Source: Gyrodactylus bullatarudis
Lineage: Eukaryota; Platyhelminthes; Monogenea; Gyrodactylidea; Gyrodactylidae
Assembly: GCA_012064415.1 (NCBI GenBank)
Contig: SSNU01000110.1
Coordinates: forward strand, 248,001 to 312,000
Direction of reading: 5' to 3'
Length of the DNA stretch: 64,000 nt
Numbering within the stretch: position 1 is the stretch's first letter; every line of letters starts with the position of its first letter. Positions 36,104 to 48,049 of the stretch are shown here, in pieces. The position numbers and the translations under genes were made by a program. The notes beneath the pieces are model-generated. The model searched no databases and had not been told where the DNA came from. It was given only the letters and a program-made list of their open reading frames with translations.

Positions 36104-36491
36104 GAAGAATTTCTATCACATATTCCATTGAAAAGATCCCAAAACGATAGAAGATCTTGTAAAATCTGCAAAAAGAAAACCCCTTACTATTGTAAGCAAT
36201 GTGAAGCATTCATTTGCATTAACGAGTAAGATTCTTGTTACAAGTTGTACCATGAAATAATTGTGTAATTATGATTATTGTATGAACTAATAAAAATGCT
36301 ATATTCACAGGATTTTTTGTTATCCTCTTGTAACGAAAAGCCCTATATAGGGAAGTAAGAGATTTTCGTGTTAGTAAAATATAATTGCATCTTATAATAT
36401 ATTTTCTATACCAGAATTTTATGGCGAATTGAATGGTGAAAATTTCATCCTTCTAACTCAGACCGTTTTCTTATCGTCTCGATAGGGTTAA
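36104..36491 (+). pseudogene. piggyBac transposase 3' remnant with right end
   Basis: Codons 36104-36228 encode a tail of the kind found at the end of piggyBac (DDE_Tnp_1_7) transposases: SHIPLK, then CKICKKK and YYCKQCEAFIC, i.e. the cysteine-rich domain. A stop follows after ICINE. About 260 bp further on, TTAA at 36488-36491 is preceded by AGGG, so that the end reads TTAACCCTATCG inward, a piggyBac-type terminus. A small TATCG/CGATA palindrome lies just inside. No matching left end was found; the copy is badly decayed. Confidence 0.5.
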
Positions 36492-39400
36492 TAAGATAAG
36501 TAAGATAAGTTGTTGAAAAGTTATGGGACTTCAAAGACAAAACTTATAGGTTAATTAGCGAAAAAATCACTGTTTTGAGTGTTCATTTTTTGCTCCATTT
36601 AAACACTTACAAATTTCTGTGAGAGATTTTCATCACAGATCAAAATATCAGATATTATAAAGCTATCTTAGAGCTTTGCATTGATGTGCCTAACTATAAT
36701 TTTGTTATTACTATTTTTGAATATTTTTTCCATATATCAATTCAGAAATATCTGAATCCGAACTCATGATGAAGCTCGACAATATTATCTTTCATTAAAA
36801 AAAATTTTAATTGCAAATATTGATAAATCATGATCGGCAAACAATTCTGAATAAACTGAGGTTCTTCTTTTATTTTGATCGAATGAATTTGTGGTAATAA
36901 CACAGGGAGTAATTTTAGTTGGAGAAAAGTTCCTATAAATTAAAGGAACACAATTATTTAGAATATATTTCCCTTGATTTTGAAATTGGGCGTACACCAA
37001 AAATCTCATTCCGAAAAGTAATCTTGAATAATGATTTAATTGGGCATGTGAAACTGAACGCCCAAAAATTGCATCAATTATCTCAAAGATTTACCATTCA
37101 TTTAGGATGATTTTAAACTCTTCTATTTTAGAATACGTCGTTTATGCATTTTCCTTCACTTCTCATCCTTTTATCTTCTATTTCACCTTCCCCTCTTCCT
37201 ACATCTGCTCAGCAATTTCTGTACATTTATTAATACACTTATATAATATATATTTTTTCATTAAATATATCACGATACTCAATTCTCAACTCGATAACAC
37301 TTATTATTGCTTATCTCAGATGAATGCATTCAACAAATTTATGCGTGACATCTTGTACCATAGGAAAACAAATGTACCTCTTTATCATCCTCATCATCAA
37401 AATACATAACATTTCTTCAAGGTGAAAGAAGAGAAATGCATTTTTATCCCTAAAATGTCTACAAGAGAAAAAAAGCATACTCATTTCATTAATAACCTAG
37501 GATAGCTTGGTGATTTTTATTGCTTCAATGATTTCCACAATTATTGTTGTTATTAGCTGAAAACTTTTGATGATGCAATAAAGATGCCTTTTTTAATTGT
37601 ATTGGATTAAGAATACAGAGACCCTCTTTTAGATTTTGTACTTTAGATCATGGCCACTCGTTAGTGTAAATTAAACAAATTTATCAACATTTAGAGATCA
37701 CAAAAAGCTAGTTGGAAGTTCATGATGAAATATCTCAACTTTTTCATCAGGAAAACACCAATGAGAAAGATATTTTTCAAGGAATGAATGAATAAAAAAT
37801 GTTTGTTTTAAATTAGAGCATTTATTCTTTAGTGAGTTTTCTTGCCATCTCAGAAAATATATTAACAAGGAATAAAACAATTTTTCCAATTTCTTCAAAA
37901 AAAATTTTGAATCAGAATTTTACGATTAGTTTCAACTAAAAGATAGATGATTTTTATTCGGAAAAATATTCATCAAAGAGCAATACAAATTTTTTCCCAA
38001 GAAATTCTCTAGTTCATTCAATCCAATGTATCTAATAAGTAAATTTTATGGCATAATTATTTGAAAAAATTGAATTTTATTAATTAGAGTTAAAAATGAT
38101 TGAAAAATGTTAGAGAAAATATACAGTATCTATATTTATAAACAGTTCAATAGTACTGTATCAATGATTCAAGGAAATAACCAAAATGATTTTATAATAA
38201 GATATAATAGAACTTAAGTCAATACAGAAATTCTAATCAATTTCGGCCACTCCAAACGTTTCAACAGCGATGGACTCCACACGTCTTCGTTAGTGGCAGG
38301 ACCCCGAATTCGGAATGACCAAGACGATTTTGAAAATTAACATGATGTAAAAAGGTTGGCATCTCAATGAAGAAAAAAATCTTTTCAGGATAATAATAAA
38401 ATCAAATAGGAGTACGCTAGTGACTAGAAAAGCTCGATTTTCCTTAAAGCCTTTCAGTGAATGAATAAATCCAGAGTCTTGTCTTTAAAAGAGTTATAAA
38501 AATTTCAAATAAGCATAGCTTAATGATTTTTATTGCTTCATTGGTTTCTACAATTAGTTTAACATCCAAAATACCTTTACTGGATGAAATAATGTTCCAT
38601 GCCTAACTCTAAGCCATTGAATAACACTGAGTTAATCCCTTATGTTCTATCAAAAGGTAAATTGAATTTAGTCTATCGCAAAGTCTGAAGAGTTAAAAAA
38701 GAGTCTCCTCTGGAAGCTTTGCCTAACATTTCGAGATATTTCCCTTGTGTTATACACATTAAGAAATATGTTGAAGAATGCATGGGTCAATGAACTTTCT
38801 TCAAGGTGTCTTTGAATGGAATGTACTGTGGTTGTTGTTGTAGAATAACTATGTAATTTAATTGCATAGAATTTCCATGGATGAATGCGAGAAACTTTTC
38901 CATCATCTAATAGTGTAAATGAATTGTCTCATCCGTCTTTCACTCTACATCTCTCTTGTTTTTAATAATTCCTTTCAACAAACAGATACTTGTCCTTCTA
39001 CTTGAAAGTTTCTTTAGATTTTATCAACAAATTTTGCTCAAACTCAAAGATTGATTAATATCAAGAAAAATTCTTGATAAGAGATGTGACCTCGTATATG
39101 GATTAGAAAAATCTAAAATAGCAAATTTGTAAAAACATGCATTGAAAAAATTGAAGAGTAGATTTTAAAACCGTTGAAAACTGTGAAATTTCCTGCCAAA
39201 TATTTGCATTAATTAAAATTACCAATAAAAATAAATCTGAGTTTATACTAACTATATAAAAATTTTCTTAGTCTGTACATAATTGATAATATAGCCAAAC
39301 ATAATTAATAGGGCCTCAAAAATGCATATAAAGCATATTTTTAATTCGAGGTATACTTCTTAATCTTAACAAATTGTATATTTTAAATTGCTATGGAGGT

Positions 39401-40740
39401 AAGGGTAAAAAAGTTGTTTGTGCATATATGTATCAAGTTCAAATTTCCCATGCCACCTAATGTTTTTTCAATGGATCTTAAAGTTAAAATTTTGAGAATT
39501 ATAGATCTATAATTCTATAGATTGTTTGATTAAATATTTTATTCGAAGAAAATGCATTATTTGGAAATAACTTACAAGTAGTATATTAATTACTAGAAAA
39601 TTCGAAATCCAAAAACCGATTTAAATGAATTTTTAGGTCACATTTTTTGTGGCCCTTATAATTAATATTTAATATATTCCTGATTAAATTTGAGAAAAAT
39701 TTAACATTTCAAAGGGGTTATTATTTTGAATGCGTTAAAATTTTGTCCAATCGACTGAATTTTGTTCTGACAAAAAAAATTCTGTGATTGTTAGATTTAA
39801 AAAAATTAAATTTTGTTGAAAAATTATCTCTTTGTCAATCAAAGATCTTGTTGAAAGCTTCACTTGCTATAAAAGATTATGATTTAATCAAATTAATTAC
39901 GGTGACATTTTTTCAAAGTTCTCTATGCGTTGCATTAATAAACCAATTAAGCTGCAATAGGCATACTGAGGTATTGTTGAAAGCCTTAAAGACGAGGGAA
40001 CTTTAAAAGTTCACTCAAGCGAAAACTTCCAAGCGTAAATTTTCAATGAAGAAAATATATTTTTTTCCTCGAACTAAAGTGTGCCAACAACAAATTCATT
40101 AAATGGCTCTTGCTTTTAATCTTTACGTCTTTTCACTTGATTCTTTTGTTCCATCTTTCTCTATTGGATTGAGTATCACACAGACAATTGCATTTTGAGT
40201 AAAATAGGGAGATTTATTCTTTTTCCCTTTATTTAATCTTTTGAATGTGCAGTGCACAAGAAAATTTACTTTTCTATGCATACATGGAAAGAGTATTAGC
40301 TCCCGTCTAATAATCAGCTCACGGACACATGGAAATCACTGAAAAGAATTAATTCTCAGATGTAAACAAAAATTCTTTACGATAAATCCTAACGAATTTG
40401 GATTTGTAGTGGGACTTATTATGTAAAGTTGAGAGATTATGTAAGAATTTACAATTGAAATTCTGAACTTTTATGAATAATATTTATTTATTTTAGCTCC
40501 ATATTCAGTTTTAACAATCCAAATCGCCGCTTGATTTTCGATGAATTTTTATTACGCAATCACTAAAAACCGGAATATCTTGGCCATTTAATTTTTTTAA
40601 CATTTCCGTGGGATATTTTGGTAATAATAGGCAATGATCTGAGTACTAAATTTTATCAGAAAAAGTTAGTACTCACGTGAGTTGTTTGGAGAAAAAAATT
40701 TCACCATAGCCTAATGCTTACTATACTACAAATTAGGTTT
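36492..40740. other. Gene-poor AT-rich region
   Basis: Scattered short open frames (for example 36919-37110, 37107-37409, 39788-40006) have no recognisable domain or convincing splice structure. A short direct repeat occurs at 37502-37543 and 38515-38555. Nothing else is supported. Confidence 0.4.
37502..37543 (+). repeat. Short direct repeat, partner at 38515-38555
   Basis: ATAGCTT, then TGATTTTTATTGCTTCA and a CACAATTA-like end recur about 1 kb downstream with roughly 85% identity. This is probably the remnant of a dispersed repeat. Confidence 0.5.
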
Positions 40741-40744
40741 TTAA

Positions 40745-40761
40745 CCCTTGCACTGGAAATG
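40745..40761 (+). repeat. piggyBac left terminal inverted repeat
   Basis: CCCTTGCACTGGAAATG, directly after the TTAA; identical to the reverse complement of 42785-42801. Confidence 0.95.
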
Positions 40762-40778
40762 GGGCCCATCGGACCCCA
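40761..40778. repeat. Subterminal palindrome 1 of the intact piggyBac
   Basis: GGGGCCCATCGGACCCCA, an imperfect version of the motif at 40948, starting 16 bp inside the left end. Confidence 0.8.
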
Positions 40779-40947
40779 ACAAGAATTCGAAGCCCGACAA
40801 TTTTTTTATTTTCAAGATGAGACAAGTGAACCTCCAGGACATCTTTCAGATACTATTGATAAAATGAACAGAATGTTTTTTATTTCCAATTCTGTTTATT
40901 TAGGAAGTTAGCAACCTGAATATAAAAAATTTCATATTTTATAAGAC

Positions 40948-40965
40948 GGGGTCCATTGGACCCCA
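40948..40965. repeat. Subterminal palindrome 2 of the intact piggyBac
   Basis: GGGGTCCATTGGACCCCA, with 8-bp arms. It starts 203 bp inside the left end and 68 bp before the transposase ATG. Confidence 0.85.
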
Positions 40966-41033
40966 TGCTGAAACAGATAAGGATTGACTTCAAAATGAAA
41001 GAATAACTCTTCTTATCATTCATTATTACATCA

Positions 41034-42665
41034 ATGGACCCAGCGAAAAGTCACGGTGCTCTTGCTCTCGCTCTTCAAGAGGATTTATTCAGAAATCTTG
41101 AAGCAGCTGATGATTTCTCCAACTCATCAGAAGAAGATGAAATTTTACCAGATCCAGAAGAAGAAGAACCAACAGATGATGGATTCGACCATAATTTGGA
41201 TCATAATTATTATAATACAATTGTATCAAAGTGTGGAGCTATCAAGTATTCATCTTTACCCCCCATCAACTCCCAAACTCCAGCACATAACATCATAAAC
41301 TTCAGAAGTGGATTAACGCTTCATTCTCGTAAAATGGTTGACCAGGCTGACTTTTTTCATCTTCTGATAGATTTATCAATTTTGGAAGATGTTGTAAAAT
41401 ATTCCAATCTCTATATGGGATTTAAAAAGTCGAAATCCTCACCAATAACCCTCGAAGAGCTGCAGAAATGGATAGGTATTTCACTCTACTTCGGAGTCAG
41501 TAAACAAAGAAATATGGATCTGTCAGAGCTTTGGGATGAAGATAGTAAATACCCTATTCACAGAGTCCTGTCATATTCCAGATATTGTGTTATCAAACAA
41601 TTTATTCGTTTCGATAATAAGCTGAATAGAAATACCGGAGATGATCGAGATAAGTTGGCTCCCGTAAGAATGATGTTCCAGAAATTCTTGGAAAACTGTC
41701 AAAAATCTTATATTCCTTCCGAACAAATTACTATTGATGAACAACTCATTAGTTTTAGAGGAAGGTGTCCTTTTAAAGTTTACATGCCTTCTAAGCCCGG
41801 TAAATATGGATTAAAGATTTGGGCGGCATGCGATGCCAAAAACTCCTATTTAGTGAATGCGGATATTTACATTGGTAAAGAAAATGGTCAACCAGAAGTT
41901 GGACAAGGATCCAGAGTAGTAAGACAACTAATGCATAAAATGCTAAATTCCGGCAGGACACTCACTTGTGACAACTTTTTCACTACTTATGATCTTGCTA
42001 TGTATTTGAAGAATAATAAAACTGCCCTTGTCGGAACATGTCGAAAGAATAAATCTTTTCTGCCCATTTCTTTTCAAGTAAACACCATAGAAGAAGGAAA
42101 AAAAGAATACATCCACAGCAATGGAGCTACAATTCTAAGATTTGGTCAAAAGAAGAACAAACCTGTTCTTCTTCTATCAACCCTCCATACTAACGCTAAA
42201 GATGAAGAAGTAAAACCGGAGATGATAAAATACTATAACAGCACAAAGGGAGGAGTTGATACTTTGGATTTACTCATCGAGAATTATTCATGTAGAAGAG
42301 CAACTAAACGATGGCCCTTAGCAGTGTTCTGGAATATGCTGGATATCGCAGCATACAATGCTTATGTCTTATATAGTCTGAAATGGCCAGACAGCTTGAA
42401 TGTGAAAAAATATTCTAGAAGAGAATTTTTGAAATGTCTTTCAAGGAAACTTATGGAAATTTCTCAAGATGAGCCTTTGACAGTAGACCCTCCGTTCAAG
42501 AAACAAAAAGTTCTTTCTGTAAGCAAAGCCCGGTGTGGTTTATGTCCAAGAGAAAGAGACAGGAAAACTAGAACAACATGCAGCAAATGTGAGAGGAAGA
42601 CCTGCCAAGAACATGGCCAGATTATTTGCGATCAATGCTTTTCTAAAATACCAAAATTAGAATAA
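41034..42665 (+). CDS. piggyBac transposase
   Basis: 543 residues, intronless. It catalyses precise cut-and-paste at TTAA sites. The RNase H-like DDD triad is complete: Asp235 in TIDEQ, Asp313 in TCDNFF and Asp409 in KGGVDTLD, with spacings (78 and 96) close to those of canonical piggyBac. The N-terminus is acidic. The domain following it (GISLYFGVSKQRN, SYSRYCVIKQFIRFDN) and the SKPGKYGLKIWAACD stretch match the family. The C-terminal end (about 506-540) is the cysteine-rich domain that binds the terminal repeats (CGLC, CSKC, CDQC). There are no stops or shifts. An ATG upstream of the chosen start was not found in frame. Confidence 0.95.
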   Translation: MDPAKSHGALALALQEDLFRNLEAADDFSNSSEEDEILPDPEEEEPTDDGFDHNLDHNYYNTIVSKCGAIKYSSLPPINSQTPAHNIINFRSGLTLHSRKMVDQADFFHLLIDLSILEDVVKYSNLYMGFKKSKSSPITLEELQKWIGISLYFGVSKQRNMDLSELWDEDSKYPIHRVLSYSRYCVIKQFIRFDNKLNRNTGDDRDKLAPVRMMFQKFLENCQKSYIPSEQITIDEQLISFRGRCPFKVYMPSKPGKYGLKIWAACDAKNSYLVNADIYIGKENGQPEVGQGSRVVRQLMHKMLNSGRTLTCDNFFTTYDLAMYLKNNKTALVGTCRKNKSFLPISFQVNTIEEGKKEYIHSNGATILRFGQKKNKPVLLLSTLHTNAKDEEVKPEMIKYYNSTKGGVDTLDLLIENYSCRRATKRWPLAVFWNMLDIAAYNAYVLYSLKWPDSLNVKKYSRREFLKCLSRKLMEISQDEPLTVDPPFKKQKVLSVSKARCGLCPRERDRKTRTTCSKCERKTCQEHGQIICDQCFSKIPKLE

Positions 42666-42742
42666 TTTATTTATTTCCAATAATAAATTTATTTTTGTAC
42701 TTTCTAGAGTTCTGATAGTTTAATATTTGATAATCAGAGTTT

Positions 42743-42760
42743 GGGGTCCAATGGACCCCA
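42743..42760. repeat. Subterminal palindrome 3 of the intact piggyBac
   Basis: GGGGTCCAATGGACCCCA, the exact inverse of the central part of the copy at 40948, ending 41 bp before the right end. Confidence 0.85.
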
Positions 42761-42784
42761 ATTTATAAAATATGTTAAATCAAG

Positions 42785-42801
42785 CATTTCCAGTGCAAGG
42801 G
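42785..42801 (-). repeat. piggyBac right terminal inverted repeat
   Basis: Perfect inverse of the left 17-bp terminal repeat, followed by TTAA. Confidence 0.95.
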
Positions 42802-42805
42802 TTAA

Positions 42806-43831
42806 ATCCAGGTTTAGAAATTAAATTTTAACTTCTCTAAAAAAAATTTCACGCTTAAACAGTCATTGGTTATCCTATAGTTTGACTCATATTTCAGTCC
42901 GAGTTACTTTTCATTGCCTCAAATTTTCCACTAATTTGTCATCCTTTGAATTCATAACAATTCAAATTTCATCTAGGCCTAGGTAAATAAAAATTCATTA
43001 TGCAATGATGTTGATGATGAAAAAGAGAAAGCTAGGATAAGAATGAGTGCTAGAGAGGAAAAGGAAATTCTTTTTGATGTCCATATGCGTTCTGTTTGTT
43101 TGCGATGAGTTTTCGCTTGTATGTGTGTGTGTGAATTTTTGAAAAGGCTACAATAATTGCTGCTGAGTAGTATATTACATACGTATTTAGCAGAGTGCAT
43201 TTGATGAAAAGAGGAGAGCTAACAACATATAGAGAGATAGAATTTTAGTCGACTTCCCTAATACAGCAATTTAACATTATCTTTTTCATGTTAATATCCA
43301 TCCCTTGTACTCTTCCTTATACATAGTGAGGAAGAGGTAGAAAATTTTCTCCAGGATGAATTACTCAAAAAGAAATGAGAAAATCATTTCTTAGATTTCT
43401 CCATGGAATCTTTTCTGCCTTATCATTGCATAATAACATGTGTCTTGATAATACAGAAAGAGTTTTTGTAGAAAGACATGTATATGTAGTTTATTTTGCT
43501 TCTCCTCATTAGTTGGTCACGGAAGAACTCCTGGAGAGAGTATTTCTAAATTTTATAATCAGTACATGTTGGCAAGATTATTTTAGAATTTGATCTAGCA
43601 AAAACTTTAAGGAAAAGAAGATAATTCGATCTGTTTCTGTTTCGAAGGTCTTTCATTTATTTATTAATATGAAATTTGTTTTAAATAATATCATTATTAT
43701 ATAGTAAAACCAAGTAAAGAAAATATGTGTTTTACGTGTGCATTTTTTGGGTTTTTTTTCTAAAAAATCATACAAACGACAGTGTGATTAATGGTCAGAA
43801 AAATGGTCTCATGGAAATGCTGAAATTATTT
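42806..43831. other. Intergenic stretch
   Basis: No gene seen. It contains a short GT run near 43128 and probably the 3' untranslated region of the THAP gene near 43800. Confidence 0.45.
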
Positions 43832-46800
43832 TCAAATAATCTTTGGAAAGTTCTCATAGGAAACATCATTCTTGAATTGTAACGACTTGGCAGTTGTTTC
43901 GAAAAACTCTTTCGGTCCGCATGAAGTTGAAAAGTTTAGGTTATCTTGTAAAAAAGACATTTGCTGATAGACCGATGAAAGGTTAACTCCGTCATTCGAA
44001 ATGTTGTTCTTCCTATTCGTTGAATTTTGACCAAGGAAATGATCCATTATTCGACTCAAATTGTTTTTTAATGTTTGATTGCTGATAACTTGAGGAATTG
44101 AATCGTTGTTACTACAAATTGAGTCAACACTGAATGAATTTTTCATTGGGGATTCCAATAGACCCTTTACTTGTCCTTCAAATGGAGATGAGAGAAATTG
44201 AAATTAAGATTTCAAGCAATCCATGGGAGTAAAGAGGAACTTACCTTGTTTTTCCATCTTATCTGAGCAATTCGATTGACTAAAATGCTTTAAATCATCT
44301 TGCAGGGAATGCCTCAATTCCTCTAGACTATTTAGAGTAATTTTTTTTGAAACGAGAAATATCTGAATATTTCCACAACCATTTTCCATAATTTCTATTT
44401 TTACAGATATGAAAGGTAAAATTTTCCTGTAGTAGATTTTACAATTTTAAACTCACTCTTAATTCTGTCTGGTAAATCTACATCGTCAGAGATTCCGACA
44501 AAGATTCTTAAATTAGATCGTGGAACCCTTGTCAATTTTATCAATAAATCCAATAGATTTTGACAATTCATATCATCAAAGTAAATGAAGCAGTTGGCTA
44601 GCAAAAAAAGAGGTTGAATTATTTCTATGATTATGTACGCATTCAAATAAACTTACAATGGAGACTGTGCAATCTTTCAGTAAAATCATTTTCAAAGTTC
44701 ACTTGTGCATTTATGAAGACAAAATTTTCTGTTTCCACGAAACGATCTCCTGACAGGGAAATGAAATTTTGATTTGACAGTAGTTTTCCCAATTCATTAC
44801 CCAACGGACCTGAATTAACAAGTTCATATTTTAATGGGTTCAAAGTTTTTTTCAGAACCTAGCCTACTAGTATGCTTATCAACAACAAAAATTGCTAAGG
44901 GCGCACAAATTTCATCATATATTTGAGAAATTTTTCTCTCTTATAATTATGAATAGATATCATATTTCAGCAAAGAGAGTTTTTTTCTAATTATAAGAAA
45001 AAGAGAATACATTCCAAAGCAACCAGAGATTTTTCCATTCTTCATAACAGAGCGTACTATATTTTTGTGTATTAATTAACAATATCACACATCCTACATT
45101 CCCTCGAGATATTTTCTTTCACATTGCCAAAAACTCTCTCCCTTGCACTAAACTCAGTAGTAGTATTACACTATTCTTGTAAAATGCTCAAATTTCTTAG
45201 TTTTATCCATGTTGAGTTAGGTTGAATTATTAACAAGTAAAATATCAACAGAAAACTAATTGTTAGTTAACGAAAGATTAATTTTTATTCTCAAACTTTT
45301 ACAATAGTTTAAACTTCCAAGTAAACTTACAGTCCCCGAATATCATGAAAGATCTTGGCAAAATGTTTCTCTGTTTGATTTGAACTTCATCAATCTTGAG
45401 AAGATTCTTTACGTTCAAGATTTGATTCAGGATACTCGATAGGATCATGCTGCTTTCATATGGCAAATTGAATGTACGTATTGAGACTAGATAATAGAAA
45501 TTCGTTAATAAAGCAAAATTTGATCCTTTTTTCAAGCCTCAATTCAATGGTTGAATAAATCAAAACTCTAAGCTCAAATTGATGAAATGGTGAATTTGCA
45601 TTTTGTAACATTTCATCTTCAACTGGGAATATTTTCTTTCACATCAAATGACAAATATGAAAGAAAAGGAGATTAAATGAGAAATACAATACATATATAT
45701 TCCTATCAATTAGCATTGTAATAATGAGATTATTATTTTCCAAGGGAAAACTCACATTTTTCATTTATATTACTTAGAGTTAAATGTAACGTTCTTGGAG
45801 AACAGATTTGCAATATTCGTAGACATTTTGGGAAACAGTGGAAAGTTGATGAGAGGAGAATATTCTCAAAATCAATTAATTCTTCTTCTGTCATGAACCA
45901 GGTAATGATAACTGAAAATTTCTTCTGCAAAAAAGAAAAAATACGATTAATTAATCCATAGTAGTTGAATTCTAAGCCAGATGGCCAGTATTTGTGAAAA
46001 TAATAATTAAAAATCAGTAGAATCAAGTGTTTTGTGGAGTCAATGATCAATTCAAAAGAAAAGTTATTTCAAATAAAGGGACTTGAGAAATTTTCAACAC
46101 GATGTGGCAAATCATTCTTATCTCCTTGAAGCAATCAGAAAAAAAAATATTTCAAGGTATTTTAAATAAGTGTGCAACTTAGAGAGGCAGAATTTTTCAC
46201 AAGTTTCAGGAAATGATTTGATCAAGAAATTCCAACATCACAAAATAAACGCGTATAAAACAGACAAAACGCTAGGAACAACAAGGGAAAAAATTTAGAT
46301 TCTCATCCCTGATAATCTTTTTGTTGCGTGATTTCCTCAACTTCATATCATTAAGTTTATTCTTCTCATTGACTATATAGGAATTGTATTTTGTTTTCTT
46401 CAAGTGAAGGTAATCTTGCCTTGAAAAGAAGATTTCATAAGCAAGACAAAAAATGCAAGGGCTAAACAATACAAAAGTAACACGTTGTCCCAACAACCAG
46501 GGGTCAATACTATTACAAATGAGTAGGCTGACCTTTGGTTTTATCGTGTATTGTTTAAAAGTTTTTTTTGCGAAATAGGAAATCTAAAGATTTGCCAAAT
46601 GTGTTTTATCATGATTATGGAATTCTTACGACTTTTCTCAAACATAAAAATTCAATTTTGAACATAGCAATGTCATGATAGCGTACTATTTTGATCCATA
46701 ATCATAGAATCTAAAATTTACAATGTTAAAAAAATCCTAATTTACAAAAAAGAAGCTCCGGTATTTAGATCTTGCCCGAATTATGCTTTGAGTTGCATAA

Positions 46801-48049
46801 TTCTAACAAGATTTACCATCTCAACTACAGAAGAAGAACCCTGTTACCTCATCGTTGAACCGTCCGTAAGGAGATTTGGAAAAAGTTTGTAATTTTTCCG
46901 ATTAAACTTATTTTTACTGAGTATTTTGATAAGATCAAGATTTGAAAATTTCTATTTCGTATTTTACGCTTCCAGTTTTAAAACAGGATTACTTACCAAT
47001 GAATCTTCAATTCGAACAAAATTCGCTACACTTTGATAGAATTTGATTGAATAAGTTTCTCGAATTTCATCATCCAAAAAGTTTATCAAATGAGATCCCT
47101 TTCCAATTATTATCAGGTCATTTAGGGCATCTTGTTTTCCATTTTTCTTCTCTATTTCATTCAATAAAACGGAGGAATCCTCATTTGTGGGATGAATTTC
47201 TGAATAGAGATTATTCATTGGAACTGAAGGCTGGCTAGTCTTTTTCTGAATAAATGAATGAATCATTTGAGACCATGGAGTCGGGGTGGCATTGGCAGAA
47301 GGTGTATTCATGTGGTTGTTGCTTCGTGACAGAATGTTTTTAATTAAGTCATTTTGGTTCAGTAAATTCGACAAAAGAACTGGATTTATTGCTGGTTGAT
47401 GGGAGTTGGAATTTGAATTTTCTTCTTTACCAACAAAGTTTCCCAAAGACAATGAACTCTCTTTGATTTGATTTCCAGAAGGATTCGGCAAATTGAAATT
47501 TTCAAACATGCTTGTAAAGTAACGGTCTGACTGAGGACGATTTGAGTTGCAAAATTTGCTCATGTCACTGAGCGATGTTGGCATATTTGTTTTGAAACGT
47601 TTTCCTGGCAAGTTTCCGTTGTTTTTCAACTTTGATGCATTCGAAGATGATCGATTTGCCTTTGGTGGAAGCTCTATGCGACATGGAGCATCTATTTCTG
47701 GATCAGAGACAGGAATGTCACCCTCTCGTTTTTCACCGCCATAAAAATGGCCACTGCATACTCTTAGCTAAAGAGAGAAAAGGAAAATCTTTTACTTTTT
47801 TTCAAATTTTCTCTGCAATTGGATGAAATTACAATTTATTATTCACAAATATCACTATTTTTGAATTAAAAAAAACTGATAAGAACTCACTTGACTAACG
47901 ATTGTTTCCTCAGTTCGGCCAATTGCTTCTAGCCAGCGTTTTCTCAATACTGACGGCTTTTTTGGAACACGATAAAAATGTCGATTATCTTCACATCCAC
48001 GGTATCTTGATCGGAATTTACAGTTTGGGAATCCACAAGTGGTCGGCAT
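43832..48049 (-). CDS. THAP-domain protein of unknown function
   Basis: Eight exons (48049-47891, 47767-46997, 45924-45756, 45486-45331, 44809-44657, 44597-44457, 44394-44245, 44175-43832) join in consistent phase to 680 residues. Residues 1-90 are a THAP C2CH DNA-binding domain: Cys5, Cys10, Trp39, Cys57 and His60. The usual terminal AVPTIF-like motif is replaced by CRIELP. A Ser/Asn-rich, probably disordered region follows (about 90-300). The C-terminal ~380 residues are helical with Leu/Ile-rich segments and an FVGISDD/IFLVSKK pattern that I cannot assign; they do not resemble P-element transposase in the parts I compared. It is likely a nuclear transcriptional regulator. Intron 2 is about 1.07 kb; the others are 59-521 bp. 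Confidence 0.72.

Larger units (their letters stand above)
40741..42805 (+). mobile_element. Intact-looking piggyBac element
   Basis: The element occupies 40745-42801 (2057 bp) between duplicated TTAA target sites (40741-40744, 42802-42805). Terminal inverted repeats of 17 bp, CCCTTGCACTGGAAATG, are perfect at both ends. One uninterrupted transposase frame fills 41034-42665. Three copies of a ~18-bp palindrome lie just inside the ends. The perfect ends and open frame indicate recent activity. Confidence 0.95.

Noticed and set aside
36785..40006. Several short open frames (36785-37009, 36919-37110, 37107-37409, 37698-37898, 39788-40006)
   Set aside because: AT-rich, low complexity, without domains, splice signals or consistent neighbours.
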